From Enterobacter oligotrophicus (lineage in GTDB: Bacteria > Pseudomonadota > Gammaproteobacteria > Enterobacterales > Enterobacteriaceae): a stretch of DNA of 64,000 nt. This document shows, one piece after another, positions 58,489 through 64,000 of this stretch (its first letter is position 1; the number at the start of each line of letters is the position of its first letter). The stretch is taken from NCBI RefSeq assembly GCF_009176645.1, contig NZ_AP019007.1, positions 3,100,001 through 3,164,000 of the forward strand, written 5' to 3'. The translations under genes were made by a program, and so were the position numbers. The notes beneath the pieces were generated by a model, which had not been told where the DNA came from, ran no database searches, and saw nothing but the letters and a program-made list of their open reading frames with translations.

Positions 58489-59226
58489 ATGACGCCATCG
58501 AATGGTAAACATGGAATTGTAATTAGCAGAGTACCCGTTATGCAAAGCGGGTTGGGTGGCGTAATGGCGCGTCATTTTCCCGAGTATGATTTGACGTACT
58601 GCCGTTCTTTACAGGAATTAACGCTACTACAGCTGCGCCGCGCAGAGGTCATTATCGCCGATATTTCAGGTGATTATCGGAACCCACGTGGCACGCTTGA
58701 GCAGTATTACGGATTGCTGAATCAGTACCGCGATATCCACTGGATATTTTTAGTGTCCCGCCCGCTTTACCCACTCGCCGTAGAGTTGCTCATGCGTCCT
58801 GAAACGACGCTGCTGTCAGATCTCGAGCCTATTGAAGGCGTGATAAGCGCTATTCGTGCTGGCAGTGAACGCGCTGAACGGATAAGCCAGACCTTATTAA
58901 TGCCCGAAACAACCGACCCTGATGATGAGAATGAGCAGTTTGTTGCCCTGACTCACTCCGAGCGCAAGGTGTTACGTCTGCTGGGTAAAGGCTGGGGCAT
59001 TAACCAAATTGCGACCCTGCTCAAGAAGAGCAACAAAACGATTAGCGCCCAGAAAAACAGTGCGATGCGTCGGTTATCCCTGCGCAGTAATGCCGATATG
59101 TACGCGTGGATTAGCAGTACACAAGGAATGCGAGAGCTGAGTTTAATGTCGGCCTATGGAGAGTTCGAGGAATGGAAAAGACCACTGCAACAAGACATAT
59201 CGCCGTCATCGAAAATTGCACAATGA
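58489..59226 (+). CDS. yjjQ: YjjQ, LuxR-type regulator
   Basis: A 245-residue regulator with a GerE-type HTH (about 155-215: [43 protein letters not shown]). The N-terminal half is receiver-like without phosphorylation residues. In E. coli it is H-NS-repressed and affects motility and capsule genes. Its 3' end overlaps bglJ by 55 bases. Confidence 0.94.
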   Translation: MTPSNGKHGIVISRVPVMQSGLGGVMARHFPEYDLTYCRSLQELTLLQLRRAEVIIADISGDYRNPRGTLEQYYGLLNQYRDIHWIFLVSRPLYPLAVELLMRPETTLLSDLEPIEGVISAIRAGSERAERISQTLLMPETTDPDDENEQFVALTHSERKVLRLLGKGWGINQIATLLKKSNKTISAQKNSAMRRLSLRSNADMYAWISSTQGMRELSLMSAYGEFEEWKRPLQQDISPSSKIAQ

Positions 59227-59858
59227 GTGCTGTCGGGCTGGAGCATCTCTTCGCCATGTCTCCGCTCGATCATTACACATTGCATCTTTTTAACAAATTT
59301 GACAGCTTTAAAGCTGCGCTTTCTCATACGCCTTTTTTCTCGGTGATTTATTCGTTGTCCGATGAGCGTGAGGAGCGTCGTAACTGTCTGGCCTGTTTAC
59401 GGGATCTGGCTTTTACCCATGCTGATATTCAGCGAATTGTGTTGGCTTCTGATGAGATGGAAGCACGGCTAATCAGTCACCTTTCGCCTTCACGCCTTCA
59501 CGGTATTATTAGTAAGTCGGTTCCGCTTGATCATCTGCTGGAAGGCGTGGTCGCGTTGCTAAGTGAGACACAACGGATCAACGATAACATGCTGAGCCAC
59601 TGGTATGTCAGCCAGAACCGGATGCTGAGCCCAACTGAGCGGGCGATTTTGCGATATATGTCTTTCGGCTATTCCATACCGGAAATTGCAGCACAGCTGG
59701 AACGTAATATTAAAACCATTCGGGCTCACAAGTTCAATGCAATGGTAAAGCTGGGAGTCAATTCAGATGTGGGATTACTGGATGCTGCGGATATTATCAG
59801 GCATCTTCCAGCCAGAGACGCGCGTAGCGCGGTATTAAGTACCCCCGTATTTTTATAG
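59172..59858 (+). CDS. bglJ: BglJ, LuxR-type regulator (RcsB partner)
   Basis: A 228-residue regulator with a GerE-type HTH ([37 protein letters not shown], about 150-186). In E. coli BglJ forms a heterodimer with RcsB to relieve silencing of bgl and other loci. It overlaps yjjQ by 55 bases in another frame, so the two are probably translationally coupled. A good terminator follows. Confidence 0.94.
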   Translation: MEKTTATRHIAVIENCTMSAVGLEHLFAMSPLDHYTLHLFNKFDSFKAALSHTPFFSVIYSLSDEREERRNCLACLRDLAFTHADIQRIVLASDEMEARLISHLSPSRLHGIISKSVPLDHLLEGVVALLSETQRINDNMLSHWYVSQNRMLSPTERAILRYMSFGYSIPEIAAQLERNIKTIRAHKFNAMVKLGVNSDVGLLDAADIIRHLPARDARSAVLSTPVFL

Positions 59859-59868
59859 CTTTCCTTTC

Positions 59869-59893
59869 GAGCGCCAGATGCGTTCTGGCGCTC
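59869..59893. terminator. Terminator after bglJ
   Basis: GAGCGCCAGA, TGCGT, TCTGGCGCTC: 10-base perfect stem between convergent genes. Confidence 0.8.
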
Positions 59894-59896
59894 AGA

Positions 59897-60355
59897 TCAA
59901 ATACAGACATCCACCCATTTCGCTGAAGTCAGTTCCGCCATTCTGTCAGGTGAGATTCGCACAGCACTGTGAATAGCACCCGCTGCGGGCAGCACTTCAG
60001 GATACTGTTTCAATGAGACATCACAGTAAACTGAAAGCGGGTTTTCCAGCCCGAAAGGGCAAACGCCACCGACGGGATGACCGGTTACGGTTACCACTTC
60101 ATCGCTGCTGAGCATGCGCGCTTTCGCGCCAAATGCCTCTTTCAGCTTTTTGTTATCCAGCCGCGCATCTCCTTTTGCAACCACCAGAATCACCTCATTT
60201 TTAACCTTCAGGGATAAGGTTTTGGCGATCTGACCCGGCTCAACATTGTGTGCGGCAGCGGCCAGGGCAACGGTCGCGGTGCTTTGACTTAGCTCAATTA
60301 CTTCTATATCCGGCGCGTTGTCGGCAAAAAACTGCTGTACAGACTGCAAACTCAT
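59897..60355 (-). CDS. YbaK/ProX-type aminoacyl-tRNA deacylase
   Basis: A 152-residue editing-domain protein. The conserved Lys is in VEPGQIAKTLSLKV, and GHPVGGVCPFG is the family GxxxGGVSPxG-like loop. Such proteins hydrolyse mischarged aminoacyl-tRNA; which one is not clear from sequence. It stands alone. Confidence 0.87.
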   Translation of the reverse strand: MSLQSVQQFFADNAPDIEVIELSQSTATVALAAAAHNVEPGQIAKTLSLKVKNEVILVVAKGDARLDNKKLKEAFGAKARMLSSDEVVTVTGHPVGGVCPFGLENPLSVYCDVSLKQYPEVLPAAGAIHSAVRISPDRMAELTSAKWVDVCI

Positions 60356-60473
60356 TGTTTCCTCCTGACAAATATCCTGCGTAATCTGTCATAAGAATTT
60401 ATGCTCTGTAAATATCTCTTAAGTAACAAATACCCCACAGGCCCGATTTCTGGATCGCCTTCACATTCACAGA

Positions 60474-60494
60474 AACCGGTTACAGTAACCGGTT
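60474..60494. promoter_or_regulatory. Perfect 21-base palindrome upstream of the PTS gene
   Basis: AACCGGTTAC, central A, GTAACCGGTT: two exact 10-base arms. The look is that of a LacI/GalR-type operator (GntR/IdnR sites are similar). No such regulator gene lies nearby in the window. Confidence 0.65.
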
Positions 60495-60562
60495 GCAGAG
60501 CGTGATGCAGAGATTAATACTGAGTACGTAACGTCCCCTGTATCCAATAATAAGAGCAAATT

Positions 60563-60670
60563 ATGAAATCATTCCGTCTGAGCAGTACCGCTGGTACACG
60601 AGCCAGCAAGGTTGTGAAGCTGATTTATGGAACAACGTATGGCGTGAATGCGCCCGTAACAAACGTCTGA
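60563..60670 (+). CDS. Small ORF upstream of the PTS gene, possible leader
   Basis: A 35-codon frame that begins MKSFRLSST and ends in TGA 13 bases before the EIIC start. It has only a weak ribosome site (AAGAG). It may be a leader or a relic; no family is recognised. Confidence 0.35.
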   Translation: MKSFRLSSTAGTRASKVVKLIYGTTYGVNAPVTNV

Positions 60671-60683
60671 CAGGAGATCTGCT

Positions 60684-62030
60684 ATGTCTGCCAACCATGC
60701 TGCGTTTAATTTGATATTCCGTTTCGTTGAGAACTATGTCAGCCCCGTTGCCGGGCGGATCTCTTCCCAGCGTCATGTTATGGCGATCCGTGACGGCTTT
60801 ATTTCCGCAATGCCGTTTATGATCGTCGGCTCATTTTTGTTAGTGTTCGCTTACCCACCTTTTTCGCCTGATACCACCTGGGGCTTCGCGCGTGCCTGGC
60901 TGGATATGGCGAAGCAGTTTGAAGGTCAGATCCTGACGCCGTTTGATATGACGATGGGCATCATGTCCATCTATATCTGTGCGGCAATCGCCTATAACCT
61001 GGGTAAACACTACGTTAAGTCGCATCAGCTGGACCCGTTCATGTGCGCGATGCTGTCGCTGATGGCGTTTCTGTTGGTCGCGGCACCGAAAACCAAAGGC
61101 ACATTACCGGTCGATAGCCTTGGCGGAACCGGTATTTTTACTGCCATTCTGGTGGCAGTGTATTGCGTTGAAATGATGCGTTTCCTGAAGGCGCACAATA
61201 TCGGCATTCGCCTGCCGGACCAGGTGCCGCCGATGATCAAAAACTCCTTTGATCTGCTAATCCCGGTGCTGGTCGTGGTGTTGACGCTTTATCCGCTGAG
61301 CCTGCTGATTCAGTCTCAGTTCGGTATGCTGATCCCTCAGGCCATTATGTCTATTTTCAAACCGTTGGTTTCCGCGGCGGATTCCCTTCCTGCGATCCTG
61401 CTGGCGGTTCTGATTGGTCACCTGCTGTGGTTCGCCGGTATCCACGGGGCCGCGATTGTCTCCGGGATGCTGCAGATGTTCTGGTTGACCAACCTGGGGG
61501 CAAACCAGACCGCGCTGGCGGCCAGCCTGCCGCTGCCACATATCTTTATGGAAGCCTTCTGGACGTTCTTTATTGTTATCGGCGGTTCAGGAGCCACGAT
61601 GGGACTGGTTATCTGCTACTTGCGAAGCCGCTCTGCCCACCTGCGTTCAATTGGCCGTTTAAGCGTGGTGCCGAGCTTCTTTAACATCAACGAACCTGTA
61701 ATTTTCGGTACGCCGATTGTGATGAACCCGGTGTTCTTTATTCCCTTCCTGCTGGCACCAATGGTTAACGCCGTGCTGGCATGGGCGGCGATGAAGTTCG
61801 ATCTGATTGGTCGCGTGATTTCTGTTGTGCCGTGGACGGCCCCGGCACCGGTAGGGGCCGCATGGGCACTGGGTTGGGATTTCCGTGCAGCCATCCTGGT
61901 GATTGTTCTGGCATGCGTATCGGCAATTATCTACTTCCCGTTCTTTAAAGTGTACGAGAAACAGTTGCTGGAGCAGGAAGCGGAAGAAGCACAACGTAAT
62001 GCCGAAGAGGAAAATCAGCAGATAGCCTGA
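60684..62030 (+). CDS. PTS EIIC, lactose/cellobiose family
   Basis: A 448-residue PTS permease domain (about 10 membrane segments) that would move a beta-glucoside or chitobiose-like sugar with phosphorylation by EIIB. The motifs FNINEPVIFGTPIVMNPVFFIPF and GIHGAAIVSG are typical. AGGAGA precedes the start. No EIIA, EIIB or glycosidase lies next to it, so it depends on partners elsewhere or is a relic of an operon. Confidence 0.93.
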   Translation: MSANHAAFNLIFRFVENYVSPVAGRISSQRHVMAIRDGFISAMPFMIVGSFLLVFAYPPFSPDTTWGFARAWLDMAKQFEGQILTPFDMTMGIMSIYICAAIAYNLGKHYVKSHQLDPFMCAMLSLMAFLLVAAPKTKGTLPVDSLGGTGIFTAILVAVYCVEMMRFLKAHNIGIRLPDQVPPMIKNSFDLLIPVLVVVLTLYPLSLLIQSQFGMLIPQAIMSIFKPLVSAADSLPAILLAVLIGHLLWFAGIHGAAIVSGMLQMFWLTNLGANQTALAASLPLPHIFMEAFWTFFIVIGGSGATMGLVICYLRSRSAHLRSIGRLSVVPSFFNINEPVIFGTPIVMNPVFFIPFLLAPMVNAVLAWAAMKFDLIGRVISVVPWTAPAPVGAAWALGWDFRAAILVIVLACVSAIIYFPFFKVYEKQLLEQEAEEAQRNAEEENQQIA

Positions 62031-62041
62031 GTCATGTGCGC

Positions 62042-62100
62042 CAGGTGGCGGCTTCGCGTCGAGGGATTTGTCGGCCCGGTAAGCGAAGCGCCACCGGGCA
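62042..62100. repeat. REP-type palindromes between the PTS gene and fhuF
   Basis: AGGTGGCGGCTTCGCG and CCCGGTAAGCGAAGCGCCACCGGG. Both genes converge on it. Confidence 0.75.
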
Positions 62101-62110
62101 ATTCATGATT

Positions 62111-62899
62111 CTACTTCAGCGTGCAATCCCCACACTGCTGAACGTCCGGCAGGCGATAGCGCTGGCAGCAAGTACGACGGACCAGAAGACCGTCACGCGG
62201 GACTACCGTCCGGAACAGCGGGTTATCGCGACCATCAGAAAGTTGCTTTGCGAAAAAACAGGACTGGCGCAGTGCATCGACTTTCTCATCACCCAGCAGC
62301 GGTTTCATCTCTGTTAAATACCAGTGGATTAAATACCCGGTATTACTCCAGATGAGTTTACCGTTTATCTCACCCGTTTGTTCCAGCGCCTCAATTACCG
62401 GAATCAGTGCCCGTGTCACCAGCATTTCCATACGTTCCTGAGCAGATAATTGACGCGCGTTCTGGTCTTCATGAACATCTATCCAGAAGCAGGCCGCGCG
62501 GCCCGTCTCGTGGAATTCCACATGGAAATGATCCGGGGAGAGATCCAGCACGCGGTCCTGGGTCAACAACGCCAGCATGACAGGAGGAACCATCAACCCG
62601 ATGTACCACTGCGCCCACAGGGACAACAGCGGCTTATTCTCTCGTGCCAGCCCTGGTTGATTGCGGTAGATATGATCGGAATAGGCGGCCAGCAGTGACT
62701 GCCGTTCCACAGGACGCTGCCACTGTGCCAGCGTCAATGCGTGATGCGGGTGGGTTTCATCGAGCTTGATAAAATCCAGCAGATGGGAGCGGGTTTCGGC
62801 AATTTTTTCCCGGATGGCGTCCGCAAGCGTCACACTCCCCGCGGAGAGACTGGCTCGCCAGAGAATCGGTTCAACGGCTTGTGCGGTACGTGTGGCCAT
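62111..62899 (-). CDS. fhuF: FhuF, siderophore-iron reductase
   Basis: A [2Fe-2S] protein that reduces ferric iron from hydroxamate siderophores in the cytoplasm. 262 residues. The C-terminal cluster ligands are Cys244, Cys245, Cys256 and Cys259 (CC-x10-C-x2-C). A Fur-box-like GATAATGAT is just upstream. It fits functionally with the siderophore receptor at 14863. Confidence 0.95.
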   Translation of the reverse strand: MATRTAQAVEPILWRASLSAGSVTLADAIREKIAETRSHLLDFIKLDETHPHHALTLAQWQRPVERQSLLAAYSDHIYRNQPGLARENKPLLSLWAQWYIGLMVPPVMLALLTQDRVLDLSPDHFHVEFHETGRAACFWIDVHEDQNARQLSAQERMEMLVTRALIPVIEALEQTGEINGKLIWSNTGYLIHWYLTEMKPLLGDEKVDALRQSCFFAKQLSDGRDNPLFRTVVPRDGLLVRRTCCQRYRLPDVQQCGDCTLK

Positions 62900-62916
62900 A
62901 GGATAGGAATCTAAAT

Positions 62917-62935
62917 GATAATGATTGCCAATCCT
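62917..62935 (-). promoter_or_regulatory. Putative Fur box of fhuF
   Basis: GATAATGATTGCCAATCCT keeps the first 9 bases of the Fur consensus GATAATGATAATCATTATC and lies 17 bases before the fhuF start; the second half is poor. Confidence 0.6.
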
Positions 62936-62988
62936 AACTATTGGTCATACCGATCGCAAGCCTTTTGTCCCGGAAAGGCGAAGCACAG

Positions 62989-64000
62989 TCAGGCCACGGG
63001 CAACTCTTCACTCAGGAGGATGTTATTTCGTCCCATATGTTTTGCTTCATAAAGTGCCTTATCTGCCTTTTCCAGCGCGCCCTCGATATCTTCATTCTCG
63101 AAGATGGCAATGCCAATACTGATGGTCACGTTCGTGGCAACGCTTTCGTTAAACATATGCGGGATTTTCAGATCGTACACTTTTTGCCTGATGTGCTCTG
63201 CCGTCTGGCGGGCGTGTTCGAGCGGAATGTTGGACAGCAGAACCATAAACTCTTCACCGCCAAAACGAGCCACAATATCGCGTGAACGCACGGCATCACG
63301 GATGGCTGCCGAGACACGGATCAGCGCCTGGTCGCCCATCATATGGCCGTAGTGGTCGTTGTATGCCTTAAAGTGGTCAATATCCAGCAGCAATACAAAA
63401 TGTTCTCCGTTATCGGCTGTTGGAAGGTTCTCCAGTCGATTCTGCAGGCCGCGACGATTATAGAGACCGGTGAGTGGGTCCATCATGCTCAAATCGGTAA
63501 GCGTTTCCCGTTCTTCCAGCAGGCGGGAGAGCAGCTCCTGGGCGAAACGATCGTTGCGTCGCTGCAAAACGTGATGAATACCAATAGCGACCATTGGCAG
63601 AGCGAATGAATACGCCATCCTGAGCCAGCTATCAGGAGTGCTCAGCCACAGGCAGACCGTAAAAGTGGGCAGTGAATGTAATGTAAAGCCTTTGATGTTA
63701 CTGACAAAGGCCAGCGATCCTATAAACAGCACAGTTAATAGTGCCATTATTAAATAGGTCGACTGATCGTGCCTGATTAACTCAAATTTAGAGACGATTT
63801 GCCAGGCCCATAAAAGACCGAAGATCGCTGAAACAACGGGAATATTTATTTTGCGGTTTCTTTTTTTCCAGTGCCAGATGAGCAGGCCGATGCTGATCGC
63901 GAAAATGGCAAACAGGGGAAGAGATAACACGCGCACTGAATAGAGCGGGTTCGTTACCGAGAACAGCGCAGAGGTCGCATTCAGCAATAAAAACAAACGT
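62989..64000 (-). CDS. Membrane diguanylate cyclase (GGDEF), N-terminus cut by window edge
   Basis: Makes cyclic di-GMP from two GTP. The frame is open to the right edge, so the start lies outside. About 150 residues of hydrophobic N-terminal helices (roughly six) form a membrane sensor, followed by a short coiled segment and the GGDEF domain: DPLTGLYNRRGL, LLDIDHFKAYND and the active site RFGGEEF are all intact. An RxxD inhibitory site is not evident. The family subgroup cannot be set. Confidence 0.93.
   Translation of the reverse strand, partial: RLFLLLNATSALFSVTNPLYSVRVLSLPLFAIFAISIGLLIWHWKKRNRKINIPVVSAIFGLLWAWQIVSKFELIRHDQSTYLIMALLTVLFIGSLAFVSNIKGFTLHSLPTFTVCLWLSTPDSWLRMAYSFALPMVAIGIHHVLQRRNDRFAQELLSRLLEERETLTDLSMMDPLTGLYNRRGLQNRLENLPTADNGEHFVLLLDIDHFKAYNDHYGHMMGDQALIRVSAAIRDAVRSRDIVARFGGEEFMVLLSNIPLEHARQTAEHIRQKVYDLKIPHMFNESVATNVTISIGIAIFENEDIEGALEKADKALYEAKHMGRNNILLSEELPVA

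Overview
The window is chromosomal DNA from an enterobacterium, most likely an Enterobacter or close relative (inference). It keeps the E. coli 98-99 minute order: yjiN, yjiA-yjiX-btsT, a complete hpa cluster, tsr, opgB, yjjA, dnaC-dnaT, yjjB-yjjP, yjjQ-bglJ, fhuF. It also carries a fosA remnant, and REP-type palindromes sit in many gaps. No tRNA, rRNA, insertion sequence or CRISPR array was seen.

Layout. 1-5352: type I restriction-modification genes hsdM-hsdS-hsdR on the minus strand; hsdR runs off the left edge. They abut a 5'-truncated, frameshifted fosA (5478-5800). 6093-13620: accessory block with a second tryptophanyl-tRNA synthetase preceded by a tandem-Trp leader peptide and terminator, a LacI regulator divergent from a glycosidase and a GPH sugar transporter, a VOC gene relic, a ClpP paralog, a RoxA/YcfD-type ribosomal protein hydroxylase and a DUF2171 protein. 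13770-19015: AraC regulator with a TonB siderophore receptor, and a MocR regulator divergent from an AhpD-like protein. 19050-24344: large autotransporter divergent from an AT-rich LuxR-type regulator and an unknown protein. 24435-27035: MarR-HlyD-DUF2955 efflux operon. 27032-34882: yjiN, a succinate-semialdehyde dehydrogenase, lipoprotein/YfaZ pair, yjiA, yjiX and btsT. 35100-47176: WYL regulator and hpaC, B, A, X, I, H, F, D, E, G plus divergent hpaR. 47339-48226: AT-rich pair of unknown genes. 48349-64000: tsr, a GNAT gene, opgB, yjjA, dnaC-dnaT, ohr/ohrR, a TetR gene, yjjB-yjjP, yjjQ-bglJ, a YbaK-type deacylase, an orphan PTS EIIC, fhuF and a diguanylate cyclase cut by the right edge.

How genes work together. 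The hpa genes take 4-hydroxyphenylacetate to pyruvate and succinate semialdehyde. The dehydrogenase at 28466 could turn the latter into succinate, and BtsT is a pyruvate symporter family member, though neither link is proven. Iron genes (the receptor at 14863 and fhuF) both have Fur-box-like sequences upstream. The most distinctive element is the putative trp-type attenuator before the second TrpRS gene (7131-7248): a 17-codon leader with adjacent Trp codons and mutually exclusive hairpins.
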